NCBI GenBank assembly: GCA_030615855.1 | Contig: JAUWYL010000013.1 | Coordinates: 1 to 36,278 of the forward strand | DNA length: 36,278 nt | Direction of reading: 5' to 3' | Source of the DNA: a bacterium | GTDB lineage: Bacteria; UBP18; UBA7526 | Part shown: positions 1 through 7,550 of the stretch, one piece after another | How the letters are laid out: each line of letters starts with the position of its first letter | How positions within the stretch are numbered: the first letter of the stretch is position 1 | The notes under the pieces: generated by a model | What the model was told of the DNA's origin: nothing | Database searches by the model: none | Seen by the model: only the letters and a program-made list of their open reading frames with translations | Made by a program: the position numbers and the translations under genes

Positions 1-813
1 TTACAGTATCTGGGCAATGTAGAGAGGGTGGCCTTAGCAAAGGCCGAGCTGATGTATACCCTGGGGAAGGATGATGTTGCCATTTTAAATATCGATGACC
101 CCTATGTACGGGATATGAGGAAGAAAATAAGGGCAAGAATAATCACCTATGGCATAAGGAGAAGAGTCCAGGTCAAGGCCCAGAAAATTGAGAACCTAAG
201 AGAGGAAGGGATGAAGTTTACCTTAGGGATAGAGAAAGGGGACTTCCCCCTTCACCTAAGATGTCTCGGTTATCACAATATATATAATGCCCTGGCGGCG
301 GCAGCGGCTACCCATGCCTTAGGCATGAAGAAAGAGATGATCCAAGAAGGACTCTCCCAATTCCAACCCCTGGTAGGAAGGATGAGAATAATGAGGATGA
401 GGGGTCTCACCATTCTCGACGACACCTACAACGCCTCTCCCAAGTCTTTTATCGCCGCCATCGAGACCTTGAGAGACCTCTCTCCAAAGGGGAGGAAGAT
501 ACTGGTGACCGGAGACATGTTAGAATTGGGAGAGAGGGCTCCCCTAGCCCATAAAGAGACCGGAATATATGTTGCTCATTCAGGAATAGATACCCTCATC
601 ACCTGTGGGGGTCTGGCAGGATACATCGCCCAGGGGGCGATAAGGGCGGGAATGGAAAAGAGAAGAATAGTCTCTTGCCAGAATAAAAGGGAGACCGGCG
701 ATAAGCTACTCTCCCTCGCTAAAGAGGGGGACACCATTCTCATTAAGGGCTCCCACGCCACAGGAATGGAAGAAATCATAAAAAAGTTGAAGAGCAAATA
801 TATCCCAAAGTAA
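1..813 (+). CDS. murF: UDP-N-acetylmuramoyl-tripeptide--D-alanyl-D-alanine ligase (5' truncated by window)
   Basis: MurF adds D-Ala-D-Ala to the UDP-MurNAc-tripeptide in the cytoplasm, the last soluble step of precursor synthesis. The frame is open from base 1 and reads a Mur-ligase middle and C-terminal part. Visible are the ALAKAEL stretch, the nucleotide-site NIDDP motif, the HNIYNALAAAAA segment that starts the C-terminal domain, and LDDTYNASP followed by TGDMLELG, which are typical of MurF rather than MurC, D or E. The ATP-binding P-loop (GTxGKTT) must lie upstream of the window. About 270 residues are present of a usual ~450. It heads the visible dcw cluster and is followed by a repeat-filled spacer before mraY. 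Confidence 0.95.
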   Translation, partial: LQYLGNVERVALAKAELMYTLGKDDVAILNIDDPYVRDMRKKIRARIITYGIRRRVQVKAQKIENLREEGMKFTLGIEKGDFPLHLRCLGYHNIYNALAAAAATHALGMKKEMIQEGLSQFQPLVGRMRIMRMRGLTILDDTYNASPKSFIAAIETLRDLSPKGRKILVTGDMLELGERAPLAHKETGIYVAHSGIDTLITCGGLAGYIAQGAIRAGMEKRRIVSCQNKRETGDKLLSLAKEGDTILIKGSHATGMEEIIKKLKSKYIPK

Positions 814-1007
814 CCAGTAACCAGTTAACAGTAACCAGTTTTTTTACTATGAACTGTTCACTGTAAACCCCGTTAGACTTTTTAGAAAAAGTTATTGCCA
901 ATTCTTAGGGCTCAGTAGAATAATAACAGTTATATAACCGATTGAAAAAGTTTTTAGCCAAAAGTCTTACGGGGTAAACTGTAAACTAATACCACCTTAA
1001 AGGAGGC
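814..1007 (+). repeat. murF-mraY spacer: 7-bp repeats around a 108-bp CCCCGTTA-ended inverted-repeat element
   Basis: The spacer starts with heptamers of the type AGTAACC/AGTTAAC (about 818-840), followed by the inverted form (gaactgttcactg). Inside, 868-882 (CCCCGTTAGACTTTT) is repeated inverted at 961-975 (AAAAGTCTTACGGGG), 14 of 15 positions matching, which makes a MITE-like unit of 108 bp. The right flank 979-1007 (ACTGTAAACTAATACC, then ACCTTAAAGGAGG) carries the mraY Shine-Dalgarno and is nearly identical to the leader of fba at 17086-17115. A weak promoter (TTGCCA at about 895) could lie inside; I do not call it. Confidence 0.75.
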
Positions 1008-1011
1008 ACAA

Positions 1012-2112
1012 ATGCTCTATCAATTGCTCATTCGCTTTAAAGACCTACATATCGTCTTCAACGTCTTTCGCTATATCACAGTCCGCGCCGGCCTTGCGGC
1101 TCTAACTGCTCTTCTAGCGAGCATTATCTTTGGACCTCTGATCATCAAGAGATTGAAGAGACTAAGGACCTCCCAGAAAGCAGTAGAGGATGAGAAGTAT
1201 CCCATCCTCTATCGTCTCCATCGGGAGAAGTCAGGCACTCCTACCATGGGTGGTCTTTTAATCCTGGGCGCCATCCTCCTCGCCTGTCTCTTATGGGCCG
1301 ACCTGGGGAATAGGTTCGTCCAACTCATACTCTTCGCCACTCTTTGGCTGGGGACCTTGGGCTTCATTGATGATCTCTTGAAGATTAAGAAGAAAAGCAC
1401 AGAGGGCCTGAGACCCCTGGTCAAGTTAGGAGGACAGATCGCCTTAGGATTCATGATCGGCCTCTATCTCTTTCGCCACCCCTTAATCCCGGAATATGGG
1501 ACCTGCCTCACCGTCCCCTTCTTCAAGAACGTCCTACCCGATCTGGGCTGGCTCTATATCCCCTTCGCCATCTTGGTCATCGTGGCCTCCTCCAATGCGG
1601 TCAACCTGACCAATGGGCTGGATGGATTGGCCATAGGAAGCCTCTTAATCGCGGGGGGGGCCTTCGCTGGACTCTCTTATGTCACTGGCCATAGCGGAAT
1701 GGCAAAATATTTGAATATCTTGCATATGTCTGGAGCAGGGGAGCTCACCATATTCTGTTCTGCCCTAGTAGGGGCGGGATTGGGATTTCTATGGTTCAAT
1801 GCCTATCCTGCCCAGGTGATCATGGGGGATACTGGGTCCCTGGCCTTAGGGGGAGCCTTGGGTACTATCGCCATTCTCATCAAGAAAGAGATCATCCTCT
1901 TGATCGTGGGAGGGCTTTTCGTCTTAGAGGCCCTCTCGGTCATCATCCAGGTAGCCTCCTATAAAATGCGCAAGAAGAGGGTCTTTCTCATGACCCCTCT
2001 TCATCATCACTTCGAGCTCTTAGGATGGAAGGAACCTAAGATAATAATCCGCTTCTGGATCATTGCCATCATCTTCGCCTTGTTAAGCCTGGGAACCCTG
2101 AAACTAAGATAG
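1012..2112 (+). CDS. mraY: Phospho-N-acetylmuramoyl-pentapeptide transferase
   Basis: MraY moves phospho-MurNAc-pentapeptide onto undecaprenyl phosphate to make lipid I at the inner membrane. The 366-residue length matches the family. Diagnostic motifs are present: SGTPTMGG near residue 75, the aspartate pair in GFIDDLLK, the NLTNGLDGLA loop, MGDTGSLALGG, and the histidine cluster MTPLHHHFE near residue 330. About ten hydrophobic membrane segments are visible. The ATG at 1012 follows a strong AAAGGAGG supplied by the right end of the upstream repeat element. Gene order murF-mraY-murD agrees with the canonical dcw cluster. Confidence 0.97.
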   Translation: MLYQLLIRFKDLHIVFNVFRYITVRAGLAALTALLASIIFGPLIIKRLKRLRTSQKAVEDEKYPILYRLHREKSGTPTMGGLLILGAILLACLLWADLGNRFVQLILFATLWLGTLGFIDDLLKIKKKSTEGLRPLVKLGGQIALGFMIGLYLFRHPLIPEYGTCLTVPFFKNVLPDLGWLYIPFAILVIVASSNAVNLTNGLDGLAIGSLLIAGGAFAGLSYVTGHSGMAKYLNILHMSGAGELTIFCSALVGAGLGFLWFNAYPAQVIMGDTGSLALGGALGTIAILIKKEIILLIVGGLFVLEALSVIIQVASYKMRKKRVFLMTPLHHHFELLGWKEPKIIIRFWIIAIIFALLSLGTLKLR

Positions 2113-2116
2113 CCGA

Positions 2117-2200
2117 GGAAAGTGGGAAAGTGGGAAAGTGAGAGTCAAACCGGTCAACTGGTAAACCGGCAAACTGGCTAACTGGCAAACCGTCAAACTG
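2117..2200 (+). repeat. 8-bp-period tandem array between mraY and murD
   Basis: The whole spacer reads as about ten consecutive 8-bp units. It begins with GTGGGAAA twice and drifts into CAAACCGG / TCAACTGG / TAAACCGG / CAAACTGG types. The array ends about ten bases before the murD ATG and leaves no recognisable Shine-Dalgarno. It is the only clear octamer array I see; most other arrays here are heptamers. Confidence 0.7.
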
Positions 2201-2209
2201 AAAGTAGCT

Positions 2210-3550
2210 ATGGAATTAAAAGGGAAAAGAGTTCTGGTAATTGGAATGGGCAGAGCCGGGGTAGCGGCCGCCAAACTTCTTGAAGCCCGAGGGGCAAGAG
2301 TAACCATTACTGATAAAAAGGGAAGGGAAGAACTAAAAGAAGCTTTTAGAGAACTTGAGGGGAGAAGAATAAGGATTGAAACTGGCGGCCATCCTTTAGA
2401 ACTACTTGAGGATACGGAGCTCGTTGTAGCAAGCCCTGGTATCGCCCCCGATACTCCGTTACTTGAAAAGGCAAAAGAGAAGAGAATCTCCATCATAGGG
2501 GAGCTGGAACTCGCCTCCTCTTTCTTAAAAGTACCCATTATCGCTATTACGGGAACGAATGGCAAAACAACCACTGCTACCCTGATAGGAGAGATACTTA
2601 AAGAAGAAGGGAAGAGAGTAGCGGTAGCTGGGAATATCGGCCATCCCCTCTCTTCCTGTATAGGTGAGGATTACGAGCTCATGGTTAGTGAGGTATCGAG
2701 CTTTCAACTGGAGAGGATAAAAACCTTCCATCCCTTCATAAGCATCATGCTCAACATCGCTCCAGACCATCTGGATAGGTATCGAGACCTGGATGAATAT
2801 ATCGGGGCCAAGAAGAGGATATTTCTGAATCAGAGGAAAGGCGACTTTGCCGTCCTGAACTGGGATGATCCTCACTGCCGAACTCTTTCCGTAGAGGCCG
2901 AGAGGATCTTCTTCAGTCAGGAAAAGATAGAGGAAGGGGTCTATCTAAAGGAAGAGAGAATAATGGCCAACCTATCTGGAGGATTACAGGAGGTCATCCA
3001 TCGAGAAGAGATAGGAATTAAAGGTCCCCATAATCTGGAGAATGCCTTAGCAGCCATCGCCACCTCCCTCATCCTAAGGGTGAAGGTTGCTAGTATTAAA
3101 AGGGTTTTGAAAGAGTTTAAGGGGATTCCCCATAGGATGGAGTTTGTTAGGAAGGTTAGGGGAGTGAGGTTTGTCAATGACTCCAAAGCTACCAATGTCT
3201 CTGCAGTAATGAAATCCCTGGCTTCCTTCCCAGAACCCATTATTCTGATTGCTGGAGGAAGAGATAAGGGGCTTGACTACTCTCCCTTACGCCCCCTGGT
3301 GGAGAAGAGGGTAAAGGCGCTCATCCTGCTGGGCGAAGCAAAAGAAAAAATCGCCCAAGCTTTTTCTCCTAATAAAAGAATTAAGATGGCAGAAAATATG
3401 AAAGAAGCAGTAAATATCGCCTTTAAGTTGGCCGAAGAGGGGGAGACCGTCCTCCTCTCTCCGGCCTGTTCGAGCTACGACATGTTCAAGGATTTCCAGG
3501 AGAGAGGAGAAGCCTTTAAAGAAGCGGTAAGAAGACTTAAGAGTAATTGA
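2210..3550 (+). CDS. murD: UDP-N-acetylmuramoylalanine--D-glutamate ligase
   Basis: MurD adds D-glutamate to UDP-MurNAc-L-Ala with ATP. The 446-residue product begins with a Rossmann-like UDP-binding segment (VLVIGMGRAG), then ASPGIAPDTP near residue 85, the P-loop ITGTNGKTTT near 112, the NIAPDHLDRY motif near 182, HNLENALAA near 273, and the late motifs RMEFV, NDSKATN and LIAGGRDKG that are specific for MurD. The ATG at 2210 begins where the family usually begins. It has no visible Shine-Dalgarno because the octamer array runs up to it, so translation may depend on readthrough from mraY or on an unusual leader. Confidence 0.96.
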   Translation: MELKGKRVLVIGMGRAGVAAAKLLEARGARVTITDKKGREELKEAFRELEGRRIRIETGGHPLELLEDTELVVASPGIAPDTPLLEKAKEKRISIIGELELASSFLKVPIIAITGTNGKTTTATLIGEILKEEGKRVAVAGNIGHPLSSCIGEDYELMVSEVSSFQLERIKTFHPFISIMLNIAPDHLDRYRDLDEYIGAKKRIFLNQRKGDFAVLNWDDPHCRTLSVEAERIFFSQEKIEEGVYLKEERIMANLSGGLQEVIHREEIGIKGPHNLENALAAIATSLILRVKVASIKRVLKEFKGIPHRMEFVRKVRGVRFVNDSKATNVSAVMKSLASFPEPIILIAGGRDKGLDYSPLRPLVEKRVKALILLGEAKEKIAQAFSPNKRIKMAENMKEAVNIAFKLAEEGETVLLSPACSSYDMFKDFQERGEAFKEAVRRLKSN

Positions 3551-3828
3551 ATCACAAATCGCAAACAAGATGAAAGCATATCAGAATAGACGCCAGACAA
3601 GCTGGCTAAATTCTTCGCGATGCTCTGAATGCAGCAAATCAGTGGGCAGAATATCAGAACATCAGAAAATTCTTCTTTCAAGCCTGATATCCTGATCTTC
3701 TGATACCCTCCCTTCTGATACCCTGATTCTCTGATCTGCTTATTTCCTTTTGGGGTATGGGGCATTAAAAATTTTATTGGGAATTAGAAATTGGTAATTG
3801 GAAATTATTGGAAAAATTGAGGTAGTCA
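3551..3828 (+). repeat. murD-ftsW spacer: palindrome plus convergent ATCAGA/TCTGAT arrays
   Basis: No gene is visible in these 278 bases. A first palindrome at about 3579-3632 contains GCCAG-acaag-CTGGC at its centre. A second, longer imperfect palindrome (3633-3740) starts AGCAAATCAG, holds a left array of ATCAGAA-type units, and ends with TCTGAT/CTGAT units and CTGATCTGCT, the inverted form of its start. From about 3775 to 3815 a different heptamer array (GAAATTG/GTAATTG) leads to the ftsW start. No convincing terminator or promoter was found. Confidence 0.65.
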
Positions 3829-5037
3829 ATGAAAAGAATCTCTTCCCATCTGGGACTCTTTCTAATAACCCTGGCCCTGATAAGCATAGGGATCATCATG
3901 GTCTATAGTGCCAGCGCCATCCTCTCCTTGGAGAGGTATAATGACCCCTATTTCTTTTTGAAGCGCCAGCTGGCTTGGGTCCTTTTGGGCCTTTCTGGGA
4001 TGCTTATCGCCGCAAGGATTAACTACCGTGCCCTACCCAAGCTATTAAAGCCTGCACTCTTCCTTACTCTTTGCTTACTCATCATGGTCCTCTTTCCCCA
4101 GTTTGGGAAGGAGATCGCTGGTGCCCGGAGGTGGCTCAAGATAGGAGACTTCACCCTTCAGCCTTCAGAGCTGGCCAAGCTCATCCTCATCCTCTATATG
4201 GCAGATACCCTCTCCAGAAAGAAAGAGAAGATAAAGAGCTTTGCTTATGGTTTCCTCCCCCCGCTTATCATCCTGGGGGCCATCTTTATCCTCATCCTCC
4301 TCCAGCCAGATTTAGGAACTGCCCTCATAATCCTGGTGGTTATTCTGGGGATGCTCTTTGTCTCTGGGGTGCGCTTGAAGTATCTCTTCTCCCTATTCCT
4401 CATTGCCCTCCCCAGCATCTGGCTCTTAATCAACAAGGTCGGTTATAGAAAGAGAAGGATCCTGGCCTTCCTCGATCCCTGGGGCGATCCTCGGGGCTAT
4501 GGCTTCCAGATCATCCAGTCCCTTCTCGCCTTAGGGTCGGGGGGGATCTTCGGTCGGGGTTTAGGAGAGGGAACCCAGAAGCTCTTCTACCTTCCTGCTC
4601 CCCATACCGACTTCATCTTCGCCATACTGGGTGAGGAGCTTGGGTTCTTGGGGGGGATAGCGGTCATCATTCTCTTTGGGGCATTCATCTATTCTGGGGC
4701 CAGGATCGCTCGCCGGGCCCCGGACCTCTTCGGTAGCCTCCTGGCCTTGGGGATAACCACCTGGATCGGACTACAGGCCATGATCAATATCGGGGTAGCC
4801 ACGGGAACCCTGCCCACCAAAGGGATACCCCTGCCCTTCATAAGCTTCGGTGGCTCCTCCCTGGTCTTCTCTTTAATCGGAGTGGGAATCCTCTTGAGCA
4901 TCTCCCTACGCAGCCATAGGTCGCCGACGCTCTCCATCCTCCGAAACAAAGCTTCTGCGGAGGACGGGCATGGCTTTGGTCACTTACGCTCCAGAGTTTC
5001 AGCGACGGGGCGCGACGGAGCGAGGCAGAAGAGATGA
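3829..5037 (+). CDS. ftsW: Peptidoglycan glycosyltransferase FtsW, with a repeat-derived C-terminal tail
   Basis: FtsW is the SEDS-family glycosyltransferase that polymerises lipid II at the septum. The product has about ten membrane segments, the early IMVYSAS motif, the AGARRWL loop near residue 98, KLILILYMAD, and the conserved loops QPDLGTALI, FLDPWGDPRGYGFQ, HTDFIFAILGEELG and KGIPLPFISFGGSS. The family core ends near residue 364 (LLSISLRSH). The last ~38 residues are encoded by GC-rich palindromic DNA (4934-4967 and following) and look like an addition. The stop TGA overlaps the murG start (ATGA at 5034-5037), which suggests translational coupling. Confidence 0.95.
   Translation: MKRISSHLGLFLITLALISIGIIMVYSASAILSLERYNDPYFFLKRQLAWVLLGLSGMLIAARINYRALPKLLKPALFLTLCLLIMVLFPQFGKEIAGARRWLKIGDFTLQPSELAKLILILYMADTLSRKKEKIKSFAYGFLPPLIILGAIFILILLQPDLGTALIILVVILGMLFVSGVRLKYLFSLFLIALPSIWLLINKVGYRKRRILAFLDPWGDPRGYGFQIIQSLLALGSGGIFGRGLGEGTQKLFYLPAPHTDFIFAILGEELGFLGGIAVIILFGAFIYSGARIARRAPDLFGSLLALGITTWIGLQAMINIGVATGTLPTKGIPLPFISFGGSSLVFSLIGVGILLSISLRSHRSPTLSILRNKASAEDGHGFGHLRSRVSATGRDGARQKR
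4934..4967 (+). repeat. GC-rich palindromic element inside the ftsW 3' end
   Basis: CCATCCTCCG at 4934-4943 is answered by CTGCGGAGGACGG at 4955-4967, an inverted repeat with an 11-base middle. The same core (CCATCCTCCG ... CTGCGGAGGATGG) lies in frame inside trpE at 31989-32028. A second inverted pair (CGCTCC ... GGAGCG) follows within about 4988-5027. Both are translated as the FtsW tail. Confidence 0.7.
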
Positions 5038-6158
5038 GGATCCTAGTTACTGGGGGAGGGACAGGAGGCCACATCTATCCAGCACTGGCCATTGCCCATC
5101 GCCTTAGAAAAGAGAATTATCGGATCCTCTTTGTGGGAGCAGAAGAGGCCCTGGACAGGGATATCATTATCCGGGAAGGCTTTGAATTCAGAAGCATCTC
5201 GGTCCTACCTCTAGAGAGAAGGGTCTCCCTTCAATTACTTAAATTTCTAATTAAATTCATCATGGGATTCTTCCAATCCTTTCCCGTTCTATTTAATTTC
5301 AAGCCCCATCTAATAGTAGGTACTGGAGGATATTCCAGCGCCCCGGTTGCTCTGGCAGCCTATTTCTTGCGCATCCCTCTTCTGATCCATGAGCAGAACC
5401 TCTATCCTGGCCTGACCAATCGCTTCCTCTCTCGCTTCGCAAAAGAGATAAACATCACTTTTGCGGAGTCGAAGGAATATTTTAAGAAGAAAGAGGCAAG
5501 AGTAACGGGAAATCCCATACGAGAAAAGATCTTGAATCTGGATAGGGAAAGAGCACTCAAAGACCTTAAGCTTCGTTCCAAGAGGTTTAATCTCTTAATC
5601 TTTGGGGGGAGTCGGGGGGCGAGGGCCATCAACTATTGCCTTGCCCAAGTCCTAAAAAAAGGTCTCTTAGAAGGAAAGGGTCTCCAGATCATCCTCCTCA
5701 CCGGCTTTCTCGACTTTGAGTACCTCATTCAGGCTTCAAAGAGTAGTAAGATTCCTTTACTCATAAAGCCCTTTCTCCATAATATGGCCCAGGCCTACGG
5801 GGCGGCAGACCTGATCGTCTCTCGAGCCGGAGCAACCACCTTAGCCGAGCTCACTGCCTGCGGCCTGCCCGCCATTCTCATCCCCTATCCCCATGCCACC
5901 AGCAGGCATCAGGAGTATAATGCCCGTTTCCTTGCCAAAGAAGGAGCGGCTATGGTAATATTGGAGAAGGACCTCTCTCCAGAGAGGTTGGCAGATAGCA
6001 TCCTGCGGTTGATGAGAGATAAAGAGAGATTGGAAAGGATGAGGGAGAGAAGTAGGGGGTTGGGAAGGCCCTGGGCAACAGATCGGGTGATGGAGTCCAT
6101 CTATAAATTGACGATGGCTAAGCCATCACTTCGCGAGGAAAAATGTTTAAGAAAGTAG
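5034..6158 (+). CDS. murG: UDP-N-acetylglucosamine--N-acetylmuramyl-(pentapeptide) pyrophosphoryl-undecaprenol GlcNAc transferase
   Basis: MurG adds GlcNAc to lipid I to give lipid II on the cytoplasmic face of the membrane. The 374-residue GT-B protein starts with the G-loop TGGGTGGHIYPA, has GTGGYSSAP near residue 97, IHEQNLYPGLTNR near 119, TGNPIRE near 156, the FGGSRGARAIN second G-loop near 190, and the donor-site SRAGATTLAEL and PYPHATSRHQEYNA motifs. It begins inside the ftsW stop codon (ATGA). A GAGG in the ftsW palindromic tail lies just upstream. Its last codons overlap murC by 16 bases, and the tail is encoded over a small palindrome at 6113-6127. Confidence 0.97.
   Translation: MRILVTGGGTGGHIYPALAIAHRLRKENYRILFVGAEEALDRDIIIREGFEFRSISVLPLERRVSLQLLKFLIKFIMGFFQSFPVLFNFKPHLIVGTGGYSSAPVALAAYFLRIPLLIHEQNLYPGLTNRFLSRFAKEINITFAESKEYFKKKEARVTGNPIREKILNLDRERALKDLKLRSKRFNLLIFGGSRGARAINYCLAQVLKKGLLEGKGLQIILLTGFLDFEYLIQASKSSKIPLLIKPFLHNMAQAYGAADLIVSRAGATTLAELTACGLPAILIPYPHATSRHQEYNARFLAKEGAAMVILEKDLSPERLADSILRLMRDKERLERMRERSRGLGRPWATDRVMESIYKLTMAKPSLREEKCLRK
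6113..6127 (+). repeat. Small palindrome at the murG-murC junction
   Basis: GATGGCT and AGCCATC form a 7-bp inverted repeat separated by one base, inside the last codons of murG and just upstream of the murC ribosome-binding site (GAGGAAAA). As RNA the loop would open by a few bases. It could affect murC translation, but it may be chance. Confidence 0.45.
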
Positions 6159-7525
6159 AGAGAATCCACTTCATCGGCATTGGGGGAGCAGGGATGAGCG
6201 GCATGGCAGAACTCTTATTCAATCTGGGCTATAAGGTTACTGGTTCAGATATCGCAGAGAGCCCGGTAACGAAGAGGCTTAAAGATTTGGGAATAAAGGT
6301 CTATCTCGGCCATAGAAGTTCCCAGATCGGCCCCTGTGATGTAGTAGTTACCTCTAGTGCCATCCCTCCCAGCAATCCAGAGGTAAGGGCTGCGGTAGCG
6401 GCTAAGATACCGGTCATCCCCAGGGCGGTGATGCTTGCCGAACTGATGAGGATGAAGGAGGGGATCGCCATCGCCGGTACCCACGGGAAGACGACCACCA
6501 CCGCCATGGTGGCCAGGGTACTGGCCAAGGGAGGCCTGGATCCCACCTTCGTCATTGGGGGAATATTGAATAGGACGAGAAGTTCGGCCAAGCTGGGCAA
6601 AGGGGATTTTCTGGTGGCCGAGGCGGATGAATCGGATGGCTCCTTTCTTCATCTCTCTCCAGCCATGGCAATCGTCACCTCTATCGACGAGGACCATCTG
6701 GACTACTATGGCACACTTTCCAGGCTAAAAGAGACCTTCCTGGAGTTCATCAATAAGGTCCCCTTCTATGGCCTGGCTATACTCTGTTCTGACGATCCCA
6801 ATATCCGGGATTTCCTTCCTCGGGTGAAAAAGAGGTATCTCACCTATGGTCTGAAGGGACCAGCGGAGCTCATAGCCCAGAGAATAAAGAGGACGAAAAG
6901 GGGATTGGTAGAATTTACTGTCATCTATCACCAGAAGAATTTGGGAAGGATAACCCTGGGCCTTCCCGGTATCCATAACGTTCAAAATAGCCTGGCAGCT
7001 ATTGGGGTGGGTCTGGAGCTGGGCATCGACTTTGCTAATATCCGGAAGGCACTGAAGGATCTCAAAGGAGTAGAGAGGAGATTAGAAATCAAGGGGGAGA
7101 AAGAATCCATCCTGGTCATCGATGACTATGCCCACCATCCTACAGAAATAAGGGCGGTACTCGCCACCATTAAGGGGAGGTATCCAGGGAGAAGGGTAGT
7201 AGGCGTCTTCCAGCCCCATCGCTATACTAGAACCAGGGGTCTACTAAAAAGTTTTGCCGCCTGTTTTAAAGGTCTGGATATCCTGATCCTCGCTAAGATC
7301 TATCCTGCGGGTGAGAAGCCCATCCCGGGAGTAAAGACGAAGAACCTACTTCCCCTCATGGCTAAAAGAAAGAGGCCAAGGGTGAGATATATTGCTTCTT
7401 TGGAGAAAATAGTTAAGTATCTTCTAAAAATATTAGAGCCCAATGATTTACTTCTTACTTTAGGAGCCGGGGATGTCTATTGGGTGGGAGAGGAACTCCT
7501 CAGGAAAATGAAAAATGCAAAATGA
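6143..7525 (+). CDS. murC: UDP-N-acetylmuramate--L-alanine ligase
   Basis: MurC starts the peptide stem by adding L-Ala to UDP-MurNAc with ATP. The 460-residue product shows HFIGIGGAGMSG at the N-terminus, SSAIPPSNPE near residue 72, the P-loop AGTHGKTTTTAMV near 112, EADESDGSFL near 162, SIDEDHLDYYG near 184, HNVQNSLAA near 279, DDYAHHPTE near 330 and FQPHRYTRT near 355, all standard MurC signatures. The start overlaps the end of murG and follows GAGGAAAA. The last residues (RKMKNAK) are encoded by the AAAATGA heptamer array that also supplies the stop codon and the murB start. Confidence 0.97.
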   Translation: MFKKVERIHFIGIGGAGMSGMAELLFNLGYKVTGSDIAESPVTKRLKDLGIKVYLGHRSSQIGPCDVVVTSSAIPPSNPEVRAAVAAKIPVIPRAVMLAELMRMKEGIAIAGTHGKTTTTAMVARVLAKGGLDPTFVIGGILNRTRSSAKLGKGDFLVAEADESDGSFLHLSPAMAIVTSIDEDHLDYYGTLSRLKETFLEFINKVPFYGLAILCSDDPNIRDFLPRVKKRYLTYGLKGPAELIAQRIKRTKRGLVEFTVIYHQKNLGRITLGLPGIHNVQNSLAAIGVGLELGIDFANIRKALKDLKGVERRLEIKGEKESILVIDDYAHHPTEIRAVLATIKGRYPGRRVVGVFQPHRYTRTRGLLKSFAACFKGLDILILAKIYPAGEKPIPGVKTKNLLPLMAKRKRPRVRYIASLEKIVKYLLKILEPNDLLLTLGAGDVYWVGEELLRKMKNAK

Positions 7526-7550
7526 AAAATGAAAAATGTAAAATCAAAAA
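7503..7550 (+). repeat. AAAATGA heptamer array spanning murC stop and murB start
   Basis: About six units of the type GAAAAATG / GCAAAATG follow each other at 7-bp spacing. Each unit carries ATG, and most carry ATGA, so the array offers a start in one frame and a stop in another. murC ends at TGA 7523-7525 and murB can start at ATG 7522 in the same unit. No Shine-Dalgarno is near except AGGA at 7502-7505. Confidence 0.75.
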
